Shown piece by piece: positions 21,178-30,911 of a stretch of 64,000 nt of DNA. How positions within the stretch are numbered: position 1 is the stretch's first letter; each line of letters starts with the position of its first letter. Made by a program: the position numbers and the translations under genes. Source of the stretch: Pictodentalium vernedei (lineage: Eukaryota; Mollusca; Scaphopoda; Dentaliida; Dentaliidae); NCBI GenBank assembly GCA_031216915.1, contig CM062292.1, positions 70,374,956-70,438,955 on the forward strand, read 5' to 3'. The notes beneath the pieces were generated by a model. It was given only the letters and a program-made list of their open reading frames with translations. It did not search any database and was not told the origin of the DNA.

Positions 21178-22625
21178 TGGATTAAATCCTGAGCAACATC
21201 AAACTTCGCGTCATCAATTTTAGGTATAACGTTAACGTCCTTCACTTTCCGAATGGTTTCGTTGATGATGCTCAGGGTTCTCCTCTCAGCCTGAGGGAGT
21301 TTTTGCGAAAAGTTCAGTTCAGCGAAATAAATTTTTGCTGATCTAAACTTGACCCTGATATCGCTAAGCATATCCCGCAACTGCTTAACTACGAGATCAG
21401 AATTATCGTTTCGAGAATTCACGCCAATATTTAATAATATTTTTTGGGGACTGGACTGGCCCCTGTGCCCTTTAAACATAGAGCGCAGATGATTGAATTT
21501 GGCGCCGGGGTAACACTCCACCTGGATGTCCGGATGGGGATTTCGATCAATGCGTCCTAAATTTGAACTTCCAATCATAAGGATGTTTTTACAAACATCG
21601 GGGAGGCGCCAATTCCTTTTGTCAAAATTAACTCCGCTTTTATGCCGAAACTGGGAGAATTTAGAATCAAATGAGCGGCCCGAGTTGCGGCTCGGTGATT
21701 TGACTTTCTCTGAGTACGATATACCTGGTTGAACCACACTAGAGGCAGGAGAAGGGGGAGAGGAAACAGAAGCAGGAGAGGAAACAGAAGCAGGAGAGGA
21801 AACAGAAGCAGGAGAAGAAACAGAAGCAGGAGTTCTAGTAAGAGCACTTGGAGAACCAGAGAAGAAAGGCTGAGGAGGAGTAGGGGGTAGAGGAGCAAGA
21901 CGAGGCGAGACAGCGTTACTCAATTTGCGAGCATCTTCAGTCACAATATGGACCGGAGATGTTTGCAAATTGAGGCGCTTACTCTGAGAGAAAGAAGAAG
22001 TAGAAGGAAAAGAAGAGGGAGAAGTGCTTTGCCTTGATCTTTTCTTATTTTGCTTTTCGCGTTGGGGTAGAGGGACAACACGGGCCGGAGTTTGCTTGCT
22101 CCCTCCCGTATTGTTCCTTACTCCAGACGCTGGGCGAAGTTCCGAAATGTAAGACTTATAGGCCGAAATCGTCTTATCTGTCAACTTATTTTTAAAGTTT
22201 TTTTGAGCCCAGATCAAGGCACGCGCCGAAGCGCTGTTGAAGTCTATTTTTTCGAGTCCAGGAGGTGGTCGCATAGCCAAAGTTATCTTAGACTTCAACT
22301 GGTTTAAATTTATCTTGTAATGCTCAACTAAAGCATTTAACGTTTGGTTGGCCCATCCCTCACTAATCTGTCGAAAAACAGAAAAAATGTGTGGGGTGGG
22401 AAGAGCCGGCTTTAGAAAGCCACCTAACTCATCTACTTTCTTCTCCAACTGTTTCGGGAAATCCCGGTTGGCCAAATGCTGCTCTAAGAGCCCAATATGG
22501 TGCATACACTGAATCACCTGGAAAAGGGCCTTGACCAATCTAGAATAGGCCTGGAACGATTGTTCCTGGCCTCTTCCAGTCTGGGCAACTCTCTTTCCCT
22601 GATGCTTCTGTCTTTTTTGAGCCAT
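21114..22625 (-). CDS. Penelope-like ORF1 with C-terminal SGNH esterase-like domain
   Basis: 503 codons, starting MAQKRQKHQGKRVAQ (basic). Residues about 20-170 are helical-looking. Residues about 195-300 are low-complexity, Ser/Pro-rich, with tandem PASVSS units from an 18 bp DNA repeat near 21745-21835. The last ~150 residues resemble an SGNH/GDSL hydrolase: NILMIGSSNLGRI (nucleophile-block-like), a middle PGAKF, KILLNIGVNSRND (Asn block) and AQDLIHW (Asp-x-x-His). The SGNH call is by motif, not a search. CR1-type LINEs are known to carry an esterase in ORF1, and LINE C here does; in a Penelope-like element it is less usual. It probably binds RNA or forms particles with the RT. It overlaps the RT frame by about 60 bp. 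Confidence 0.7.
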   Translation of the reverse strand: MAQKRQKHQGKRVAQTGRGQEQSFQAYSRLVKALFQVIQCMHHIGLLEQHLANRDFPKQLEKKVDELGGFLKPALPTPHIFSVFRQISEGWANQTLNALVEHYKINLNQLKSKITLAMRPPPGLEKIDFNSASARALIWAQKNFKNKLTDKTISAYKSYISELRPASGVRNNTGGSKQTPARVVPLPQREKQNKKRSRQSTSPSSFPSTSSFSQSKRLNLQTSPVHIVTEDARKLSNAVSPRLAPLPPTPPQPFFSGSPSALTRTPASVSSPASVSSPASVSSPASVSSPPSPASSVVQPGISYSEKVKSPSRNSGRSFDSKFSQFRHKSGVNFDKRNWRLPDVCKNILMIGSSNLGRIDRNPHPDIQVECYPGAKFNHLRSMFKGHRGQSSPQKILLNIGVNSRNDNSDLVVKQLRDMLSDIRVKFRSAKIYFAELNFSQKLPQAERRTLSIINETIRKVKDVNVIPKIDDAKFDVAQDLIHWTTRTANIMYDYWLNHLNLN

Positions 22626-22764
22626 TTGAAGAATAGGTAGATGAATTTAAAATGAAATTAAAATGAAGAAATGAAATAAATTAAAATGAAATCTAGATAT
22701 TACCTATTAGAGAAGATACCTGGATTGGTTGTAGTCTTCAGCAAAGGTAGAAAATAATCCGTCT

Positions 22765-22805
22765 GTCTCGACGCGTTTCGCTTGGTTTGGCTTTTTCAAA
22801 GAGAC
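22765..22805 (-). ncRNA. hammerhead-ribozyme-like motif in PLE1 5' region
   Basis: On the minus strand, GTCTC is followed by TTTGAAAAAGCC, a loop, then GCGAAACGCGTC and GAGAC. GTCTC/GAGAC would form stem I. GAAA plus the self-complementary ACGCGT gives the minimal stem III found in dimeric hammerheads, and GTC is the cleavage triplet. Penelope-like elements are known to carry such ribozymes. The expected CTGANGA core box reads TTTGAAA here and stem II is weak, so this copy may be inactive or a variant. Confidence 0.55.
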
Positions 22806-23397
22806 TTTGAGGAAAATGATTCCAACTTTGGGAGGGCATGCATGGTATATATCCATATGTGGGCTGGGGGTGTTTTTCACAGCTCAGTACATAATTAAAC
22901 TCGGTAACAAGCTGACAAATGTCACTCATCTAATTAATTCTTTTCAATCTGAGGTGTCCCAAGTTTGTTTTCACAACTCAGTTTGTGTCGTCCAAACAAA
23001 TTAGATGAAGCCCTATTGATTGGCTTCCATTGAATTTTAATCAGTCAGTGAGTGGTTTGCTTTACTGACCCCATGAAGCCCTATTGGTTGGCTTTGATTT
23101 AATTAAAACCAATCGGGAGCGGTTTGCTTTACTGGCTTCAGAAGTATGTGAAAATAATATGAAAAAATTGTTTGATAAAATATATTGAGACTAAAGAAAT
23201 AAATGAAAAAATAACGCCAAAGATCATGATGCCTCACGAATGTTATCAGTTGGAATGAATATCCCCCGACGGAGGTTTATGACGGAAAATATTTTACACC
23301 ACGTAGAAATTGTGTGTTTTACCTTCTGAACCTCTACATTGTGTGAAAGGTATGAACAATTAAAAAGAATAATAATAATTTAAATAAATCAACCAAA

Positions 23398-23452
<55 letters not shown>

Positions 23453-23604
23453 AAATAAATAAAAATTAATAAAAAATTAAAAATAATCAATAAATAAATA
23501 TATAAATAAATAAATAATAATTTTATTTAGGAAATACATACACATGATTGAAATTAGAACCTATTTTGTTTTTGGGCATATATGAACTCTGGCACTCGCC
23601 TGTG
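22806..23604. other. PLE1 upstream region and (AAAT)n spacer
   Basis: Begins with a probable PLE 5' region holding a twofold repeat (ATGAAGCCCTATTG(A/G)TTGGCTT and CGGTTTGCTTTACTG-type phrases near 23003-23140). A long AAAT microsatellite occupies about 23391-23520. It ends in CTGTGTGTGTTTGAGG, the same 3' join seen for PLE1 and PLE3. No gene. Confidence 0.55.
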
Positions 23605-25953
23605 TGTGTTTGAGGTTAAAAAATCGCACTGGCACAGACATTTCCTACTGAAACGTTTTTTTCTTTTAATATGCCGCCGAAAAATATTGTTTTCATTTAC
23701 TGAACCCTGATGGGTTTTAAAAGATGACAAAAAATTACATAAAATTGATTTAAACTAAGTGATGAGCTTAGGAACTGGTTAAACTGACTGGCAAAAATTG
23801 ATGTTATTCATTGATGGGCTCTAATTTAGTCCTTACAAGGATGTTACGCAAGCTTTTGTTTTTCTTATAGGCGATGACAGGTCGAAGATTCAAAGGTTCA
23901 TTTAATTTAGCATTGGTAAAATTGAATTCATCTTTTAACATTTTTGCTATTTTGATATTCATTCTGTTGTACGTTAAAGTGAAAGGAATGATGGACCTCC
24001 TTTCGCATTCGCCCTCTGATATGTTCATACCAAATGGCCAGAGGGTTTGAAGCGTATTGATCCAAAAAGCTTCACGTTTTTTTTCTAAATTCATCCGTTT
24101 CTTCTAATGTGTCTTTAATTGGTGGTTGTTCAATAGGATGGATTTCGAAATCGTCCAAAGAATGGCCAGGAAGGTTAAAATGTTGTGCTACTGGGGCATC
24201 AGCATTATGTTTTATATCCTGTTTGTGTCTAGTAGCACGTTCTCGAAAAGGATTTTGACTTTGACCAACATACTGTTTCCGACATCGCTTACAAGTGATA
24301 AGGTAAATAATGTTTGGTGAATCACAATGGAGGGGGTTACGGATCTGATAATGATTTTTCGTTTGTTCGGAGGAAAATTCCTCTTTCTGATCAGGCATAA
24401 AAGTATGCAGTCTACAACGAGGCTTTTTGCAATTAAATACCGCGCCACTACCATTCTGCAACGGTCTGTTGTGTTCAATCTTCAGTGGTTCGAAATCGGT
24501 AGTTTCAGCTGGACTTTCGAGCTTTTTCAGGGTTTGGGATTTCAGGCTACGCAAGAGGCGCAGCGAGTACCCTCTCGATCTGAGGGCGCCAAATAGAGTA
24601 GAACAAGCCTCATTGAAATTTACCTTATCACTTGAATTGCGATGGAAACGAATGAGTTGTGATTTGATGGTACCTTTAAATGTATGTTGAGGATGAAATG
24701 ATTTTGTGTGCAACAATTGATGTGAATCAGTTGGTTTAAAATACACTTTATAATCTAAATGACCGAACGCCAGAAATTGCTTGCCTTTATACACGGTCAC
24801 ATCTAGAAAATCAACAGAATTTTCACTGATAGTAGCTTTCAATTTAATATTTGGATCGTGATTGTTCAAAATTTCTAAAAATTCATCAAAATCTTCTTTT
24901 GAATGTTCCCAAATAATAAAAATGTCATCTAAATACCTGAGATATACGAGAGGATGCTTTGCACATTTGCTTAAGGCATTTTCCTCCCATTCCGCTACAT
25001 AAATGCTTGCAAAATTAGGACTGAATCTTTTGCCCATAGGACAACCCATTATTTGTAGAAAATATTCTCCATTGAATTGAAAGTCATTACCTTTTAAGCT
25101 CAGCTCTAAAAGATCCAAAATTTGTTCATCCGGACGTTTCGCATCCGGATATTTTTCAAATGCATTTTTAACTGATTTAACACCTTTATCAATATCAATG
25201 TTCGTATACATACTGTCGATATCCAAAGTAGCCAGAATTGCATTTTTCGATATTTTCAATTTCGAAATTTTTGACAGGAAATCCTGTGTATTTTTTAGAT
25301 AGCTCGTATGTCTATTTGCTATAGGTTTCAGATGATAATCAATTAATTCCGAGATCGCATAAGATTCCGAATTACAATCTGATACAATTGGCCTCCCGGG
25401 TGGAGTTAAGTCATCCGTCCATGAAGAACGGTCCTTGTGGATCTTTGGTAGGATATAAAATTGTCTTGTTTGAGCACTGAGCTTAGCTGTTAAATATTTC
25501 AATTGTTTTTTGGTAATGTGACCTTCGTCGAGGAGAAATTTTAAGATCTTATTGAATTTTTCGATATTACTAGGCCAAATAAGTGAATCTATTTTCTTAT
25601 AATGTTTAGTATTGCTGAGTTGTCTCATGGCTTCCTTTATATAATTATCCCGAGATAGAACAACTACCGACCCACCTTTGTCGGCTGGTTTAATTACTAA
25701 TTTCTTATTTTTTCGAAGTTTCGTGAGGGCTCTCCGTTCACCATCCGCAAGTATACAGAAGAAGTCTCCTTGGTTACGAATCGAAATTAAGTATTTTTAT
25801 TGTTTACTAATCATATATATTTCATTTTCAGGTTATTTTATTCAACTTTGTGGGGAGTTAGTTTAGTATAGCAACTGGGACAAAGTTAGGAGGCCTTAAA
25901 TAAAACTGTGAGCGCTAAGTTGTCGAACGGTTCGTCGTGTTGCCTTTTGTCGC

Positions 25954-27432
25954 GTGTGTACAATTTTCCCTGTCCGATCGCGTAATTTTGTCTTGATGAT
26001 GGCGAGCAAGTCTGTTCAGACGGAGGTAAGTATGGAGGTAAATACGTGTAATATCGCGGTCCAGGTCAACGGTGCCAACGGAGTAAGTATTGGTGTGCAG
26101 ACAGAGGTCAATGGGGGTGTCGGTCAGAGCCGGGTTGGTGGGGCCACCGATGGCGATATTGGGCTTGAAGTTTGTAAACAGTGTTCTATGATGTATGGGG
26201 ACTGTCGCTCGATGGGATATGGAGAGGTATGTGCAAACTGTCAGGAAATTCTCCGCCTACTTGAGACAATTGTTAAGTTTGAAGGGGAGATTGCTGAGCT
26301 GAAGGGAAAACTTGGTAGGGCGGGGCTGTCTGGAGTTACGCCTGTGAAAGTGGCTTTCCGAGAAGGATGGAAGGTTGTCGGTGGTTCCAAGAGGAAACAT
26401 GGGGGTAGAACCTTTGATGTGAATGAGGTAGGTGATGAGGTGGGGGCTGCTAGAAAAGTACGTAGGACAGATGAGGGGGGCCCAGGCCGGAGCAATGCTG
26501 TAAAGCGTTTGGCGTGGACTACCAAAAGTGGTAGGAAAGGGGGGCCAGAGAAGCAGGTAGATAGGGGTGTAAAGTCCAAAGGCAGTGGGGAGTGCAGCAC
26601 CAGAAACAGATTTGATGTGCTCGATTCGGAAGAGACAGAGGAGGAGATGGAGGTAGTTGCAACAGATAGTAGCTTGGGGTCTAGGCCAGGAAAAAGGTGG
26701 AGGGACCCGGGGGAAGACCAGGGGAGTAGTCCAGGTAGCTCAGGGCCTGGAAAGAGACGGAGGGACAAGGATAGGAGTAATCCTAGGTCAAAGATACCGA
26801 TACCGATATTGATTCCGAGTGGGGCTGTTGGAGAGGAAGAGGACGCTGTAAACAATAGGAGACTAGAGGAGATAAATAGGGCGAGGTCCAAAAGTAAGTT
26901 GGTGGTTGCGGGAAGTAGCATAGTTCGGGGGATCGACAAGGTTGTCTGTGGTCCGGACAGTAAAAATAGAACAGTTCTGTGCTTTCCGGGGGCTAAAGTG
27001 GAGGACCTGAGGGATAGAGTGGACGGTATTGTAGCTGGGTCGGGGCCTGATCCGATAGTGGTATTACATGTGGGGTCCAATAACATCAGGGAGAGGAAAT
27101 CAGTTCGTTTGGTGGACACATACAAGGACCTAATTAGTAAGCTACTTAGCAGGAATGCTCGGACCATCGTTTCAGGGGTGCTCCCCGTTATGGGTGGTGG
27201 GAATGAGAGGAACTCGCGGATTATGGCACTAAACGAGGAGCTGGAAGAGCACTGCAAAGACTTGGGAGTACATTTCATTGACCACTGGGATTCATTCTGG
27301 GGACAAGGAGAGTTGTATGGTCGAGACGGACTGCATTTAAGTAGGATGGGTACAGACCTGTTGGGCCAAAAAATCTTACAGGTGGCTGGGCCTTTTTTGG
27401 AGAAAAGGGGGGTAGGGGACCACAGCCGGTAA
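25954..27432 (+). CDS. CR1-group LINE ORF1: zinc finger plus SGNH esterase-like
   Basis: 492 codons. The upstream Met at 25954 (MCTIFPVRS) and one at about 25996 (MMASKSVQTEV) are both possible; the second begins a region with repeated VQTEV motifs. A CKQC...CANC zinc-finger-like region at about residues 75-95 leads into a short Leu/Glu-rich coiled coil. The centre is basic and acidic low complexity. The C-terminal ~180 residues form an SGNH hydrolase-like domain: LVVAGSSIVRGIDKV (Ser block), FPGAKVEDL, VVLHVGSNNIRERK (Asn block) and LYGRDGLHLSRMG (Asp-His block). Esterase-bearing ORF1 is known from CR1-clade LINEs, which supports that placement. Likely an RNA-binding partner of ORF2. Confidence 0.85.
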   Translation: MCTIFPVRSRNFVLMMASKSVQTEVSMEVNTCNIAVQVNGANGVSIGVQTEVNGGVGQSRVGGATDGDIGLEVCKQCSMMYGDCRSMGYGEVCANCQEILRLLETIVKFEGEIAELKGKLGRAGLSGVTPVKVAFREGWKVVGGSKRKHGGRTFDVNEVGDEVGAARKVRRTDEGGPGRSNAVKRLAWTTKSGRKGGPEKQVDRGVKSKGSGECSTRNRFDVLDSEETEEEMEVVATDSSLGSRPGKRWRDPGEDQGSSPGSSGPGKRRRDKDRSNPRSKIPIPILIPSGAVGEEEDAVNNRRLEEINRARSKSKLVVAGSSIVRGIDKVVCGPDSKNRTVLCFPGAKVEDLRDRVDGIVAGSGPDPIVVLHVGSNNIRERKSVRLVDTYKDLISKLLSRNARTIVSGVLPVMGGGNERNSRIMALNEELEEHCKDLGVHFIDHWDSFWGQGELYGRDGLHLSRMGTDLLGQKILQVAGPFLEKRGVGDHSR

Positions 27433-27476
27433 CCCAGAGTGGCACAAATGCTGGGAACATAGGAAGAACAACAAAC

Positions 27477-30400
27477 ATGCACAATACAGGGACATACCAG
27501 GGTTATAATAATGTGCCAGTGATGACAAAAAAACAAAGATTCATTAAGTTTGGGTACTGCAACATCCAGGGTCTGCACAAGAAAGTAAGCGAAATATCAA
27601 CAATGATGGACGAAGGAGGCTTCGATATAATGGGTCTAAGTGAGACGTGGATACGACGGGATGAGCGGGTTGATCAGATGAAGGGTTGCGTGTGGATAGG
27701 AGCTGGGCGAACTGAGGGTCAGAAACGGGGTGGGGGTGTTGGCATCTACGCTAAAGAGGAATTACAGCCCTCATTGATTACAGATCTCACAGAAGCAAGG
27801 ACTCAGATTCCAGTATCCAACGAAATAGTCTGGGCAAAAATCAAGTTAGGAAGCAGGAGTGTTGCCGTTGGTGTTGTATACTTAGCAGTGGAGGGAAGTA
27901 AGCCCGAGTGGAATGATTCAATATATACAACTCTTAGATCGAATATCACAGAGCTTGGGAGCAGAGGGTTCAGTATTGTCCTAATGGGGGACTTCAATGG
28001 GCACATCGGGGATAAGGAGGAGGGCATACAGGGAGGTGATAGGAAAATTAACACGAATGGGAGGAAGATGTTGGATCTATCAAAAGAGCTTGGTTTAAAG
28101 ATCCTGAACAGGGATGCGAAATGTAAGGGTAAATGGACCTGGGAGCGGAACGATAAGAAAACAATAATTGATTATATACTCACTGACATTAGCGTATGGA
28201 GGGAGGTTATAGATGTAGAAATAGATGACGAGGGAAAAAATGAGTTGGGTAGTGATCACAACCTGATAACAGTTAAGATTATGGGCAAAAAGACGAATAG
28301 AGACAGAAATACCTTCAAGGAAGTTTGGGGACTAAAACAAGGAGCCGACTGGAAGCAGTTTCGGGAAAAACTAAAACCAAATCTTGAATGTATACCTAGG
28401 GATGCAAATGTCCAGAGTATTTCAGATGGCATAGTAAATAGCCTAACAGAGGCAGGGAAGGAGTGTATAGGAAGGGTGAGGGTCCCAACGAGAGAGCTTG
28501 GATACAGGGTTAACGAGGGACTGAAAAAGGCTATAAAAGAAAGGAAGGTAAAATGCGCTGCTTACAGAAGAAGTAGGAAGCTTAAAGGGGTGGATAACAA
28601 TGACACGAGACTAATGAAAGGAGAATATGAACTGGCACGGAAAAAGGTGAATGAGATAAAGGATAATAATAGGAAGGAGCGCAATTGCAGTCTTGCCAGA
28701 ACAATAAAGAAAACGGGGGGTTCGAGCTCAAACGTATTTTGGAACTGGGTAAATAAACGGGGGAAAAGTAGTGTGCAGAGTATCAAAGTGGATGGGGAAA
28801 GTACAGAAGATAAAGGCCGTATCGCTTCAGAGTTAGTCAAGCACTGGGAAAAGATAAACGATAGGCGATGGGGCAGTGGGTCCCCACCAAAAAGAAATAC
28901 ACTGGTGGAGGAGAACCTATCCAATCGTGTATGTAGCGAAATAACGGCAGAAGAAGTGCGGAACGTGGTCTCGAAATTAAAAAATGGTAAAGCGGGAGGG
29001 ACTGATGAAATTCCGAACGAATTCCTCAAAAATGGAGGGGAGGCACTTATTGAAGTCCTGACAAACCTTTTCAACCTGGCTCTGCGAAAGCAAGAGGTCC
29101 CCAGAGAGTGGAGGGAAAGTAAGGTGTCGTTCATACACAAAAAGGGGGATAAGGAAGTTCTAGATAACTATAGGGGGATATCAGTTAGTAGTAACATCGG
29201 AAAAGTATTCTGTAAGGTCATATACGGTAGACTAGAGGAAGTTATTGAAGAGAAAGGTTTTTTAGGAGAAATTCAAAATGGTTTCAGGAAAGGACGAAGA
29301 GTCACCGATCACCTATTTACACTCACCCAACTGATAGAATCAACAAAGGCTGAAAAGAAAAAGATGTTTCTGGCATTTCTAGATGTGAAAAAAGCGTACG
29401 ACCGAGTGTGGAGGGAAGGTATGTGGCGAAAGCTCGAGGGCATCGGACTGGGGGGTGACTTTGTGGGAATCATGAAAGCACTGTATACAGATGTGCAAAG
29501 CCAACTCAGTCTAGGGACTATCACTACAAAACAAGTCCCTATGGATATAGGCCTCAAGCAGGGGTGTATCTTTTCACCGATTTTGTTTGCATTGTATGTT
29601 AAAGATTTAGGGGACGAACTAATTCAGAGTGCGGAGGGGGTAAATGTTGGAGACATAAAGATACCAGGCTTATTCTTTGCGGACGACATGGTGTTAATGT
29701 CTAGAACTGAACAGGGGCTAGAGAAACTGCTGGAAATTGTTGGTAGATATGGGAACACTTGGCACCTCGAACTAAATGAAAATAAAAGCAAGGTAATACC
29801 CGTTGGACGCAAGGTAGATATGACGAAGAGATGGAGAGTGGGGGAGTTCTCAATCCCCGAAGGGGAAAGCAAACAAATCACTGTAGGAGAAACGGGAGAG
29901 TATGAGTATCTAGGGGTAAGCATAAATATAACGGGAAGAGGGGTGTACAGAAATTACTCAGCCAAACTGATTCTGAAGGGGAAAAGAATTCTGAACCAAC
30001 TAAAACTTTTAGGGAAAAATAGTTTCAACAAGGTCTTTGTGGGGAAAACACTGTGGGAGAGGGTGGGTTTACCAAGTATAACGTATGGCACGGACGTGAT
30101 TCCATTAAACCAAACCGTTATTAAGAAGTTGGAAAATACTCAAAATGATGCCGGCAGATGGATAACAGGGTCGAGTAATGCTGCAGCTTTGGAAGCAGTA
30201 AGGGGGGAGCTTGGGTGGATGAAAATCAAGGACAGGGTAGATTTGGGAAAACTGTGTTACTTTAACTACTTGAGAAACCTGCCTGACAACCGGTGGTGCA
30301 AATTGATGCTCGATACCATTTGGAATTCTAATATAGAAACGGGGTGGTCAAAACATGTGAGGGAACTAATGGACAATTACTCTATAGAGGTCACAAACAT

Positions 30401-30911
30401 AGAAGTAGGAATGAAAGAAGGCAAAAGGTTTGTCAAAGAGAGAGTCATGGAAGATTGCAATCGAAACTGGCGAGCAGGGGTTAGCGTGAAAAGATCACTG
30501 CAGGGGTTACAATATAAAGAAAAGCCAGCTTTTGAGAAGTACCTAGATGGCACCTTTGGAGGGTCACTGCTGTTCAAACTGAGATCAAGATCACTGGAGC
30601 TTCGGGGAAAAACTGGGAGAGATGGGGAAAAGGGATGCCAAATGTGCCACTCTGGAGTAGTGGAGACCCTGGAACATTTTCTCTTGGAATGCCCACAGTA
30701 TATACCTCATAGAATAAAATTTACTGGAAGAATAATGCAGAAGTGGGGTGAAGAAACAAAGGATAGATGGCTGAAGGGGGACACGAGGGAGAGGGTAGGA
30801 ATGCTTATTGAAGAAATTGAAAAAGAGGAAGTGAGGGACACTATTAAGCAGTTTATATCTGAATGCTGGGAGGAGAGGAGGGGAAGAGGGGGTGGGGTGC
30901 AGGGGGAATGA
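27477..30911 (+). CDS. CR1-group LINE ORF2: endonuclease, reverse transcriptase, zinc knuckle
   Basis: 1144 codons, uninterrupted. Residues about 20-250 form an AP-type endonuclease: KFGYCNIQGLHKKV, MGLSETWIRR, VLMGDFNGHIGDKEEG, NDKKTIIDYILTD and GSDHNLITV. The RT follows at about 490-780: NYRGISVSSNIGKVFCKV, GFRKGRRVTDHLFTL, LAFLDVKKAYDRVW, MDIGLKQGCIFSPILFALY and FFADDMVLMS. The C-terminus has CQMCHSGVVETLEHFLLEC, a CCHC-type knuckle. It should nick target DNA and prime reverse transcription from the LINE 3' end. It starts 44 bp after ORF1. The first Met is in a weakly conserved leader, so translation may begin at a later Met just before the endonuclease. Confidence 0.93.
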   Translation: MHNTGTYQGYNNVPVMTKKQRFIKFGYCNIQGLHKKVSEISTMMDEGGFDIMGLSETWIRRDERVDQMKGCVWIGAGRTEGQKRGGGVGIYAKEELQPSLITDLTEARTQIPVSNEIVWAKIKLGSRSVAVGVVYLAVEGSKPEWNDSIYTTLRSNITELGSRGFSIVLMGDFNGHIGDKEEGIQGGDRKINTNGRKMLDLSKELGLKILNRDAKCKGKWTWERNDKKTIIDYILTDISVWREVIDVEIDDEGKNELGSDHNLITVKIMGKKTNRDRNTFKEVWGLKQGADWKQFREKLKPNLECIPRDANVQSISDGIVNSLTEAGKECIGRVRVPTRELGYRVNEGLKKAIKERKVKCAAYRRSRKLKGVDNNDTRLMKGEYELARKKVNEIKDNNRKERNCSLARTIKKTGGSSSNVFWNWVNKRGKSSVQSIKVDGESTEDKGRIASELVKHWEKINDRRWGSGSPPKRNTLVEENLSNRVCSEITAEEVRNVVSKLKNGKAGGTDEIPNEFLKNGGEALIEVLTNLFNLALRKQEVPREWRESKVSFIHKKGDKEVLDNYRGISVSSNIGKVFCKVIYGRLEEVIEEKGFLGEIQNGFRKGRRVTDHLFTLTQLIESTKAEKKKMFLAFLDVKKAYDRVWREGMWRKLEGIGLGGDFVGIMKALYTDVQSQLSLGTITTKQVPMDIGLKQGCIFSPILFALYVKDLGDELIQSAEGVNVGDIKIPGLFFADDMVLMSRTEQGLEKLLEIVGRYGNTWHLELNENKSKVIPVGRKVDMTKRWRVGEFSIPEGESKQITVGETGEYEYLGVSINITGRGVYRNYSAKLILKGKRILNQLKLLGKNSFNKVFVGKTLWERVGLPSITYGTDVIPLNQTVIKKLENTQNDAGRWITGSSNAAALEAVRGELGWMKIKDRVDLGKLCYFNYLRNLPDNRWCKLMLDTIWNSNIETGWSKHVRELMDNYSIEVTNIEVGMKEGKRFVKERVMEDCNRNWRAGVSVKRSLQGLQYKEKPAFEKYLDGTFGGSLLFKLRSRSLELRGKTGRDGEKGCQMCHSGVVETLEHFLLECPQYIPHRIKFTGRIMQKWGEETKDRWLKGDTRERVGMLIEEIEKEEVRDTIKQFISECWEERRGRGGGVQGE

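Larger units (their letters stand above)
18614..22805 (-). mobile_element. PLE1: Penelope-like element that looks whole
   Basis: A Penelope-like retroelement of the endonuclease-bearing type, read on the minus strand: hammerhead-like motif (22765-22805), ORF1 (22625-21114), then the RT/GIY-YIG ORF (21177-18805), then a short AT-rich 3' region abutting the GT tract. The two ORFs overlap by about 60 bp in different frames, so the second is probably reached by re-initiation or frameshifting. PLE2 (23605-31443) and PLE3 (35486-37177) are partial copies nearly identical to it, so amplification was recent. The 5' boundary could extend as far as about 23600. Confidence 0.85.

Noticed and set aside
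26241-27578. 445-codon antisense frame opposite LINE C ORF1
   Set aside because: Ser/Pro/Leu-rich shadow of the sense ORF, which has clear domain motifs.
28562-29140. 192-codon minus frame within LINE C ORF2
   Set aside because: Antisense shadow; the plus strand encodes the linker and RT start.
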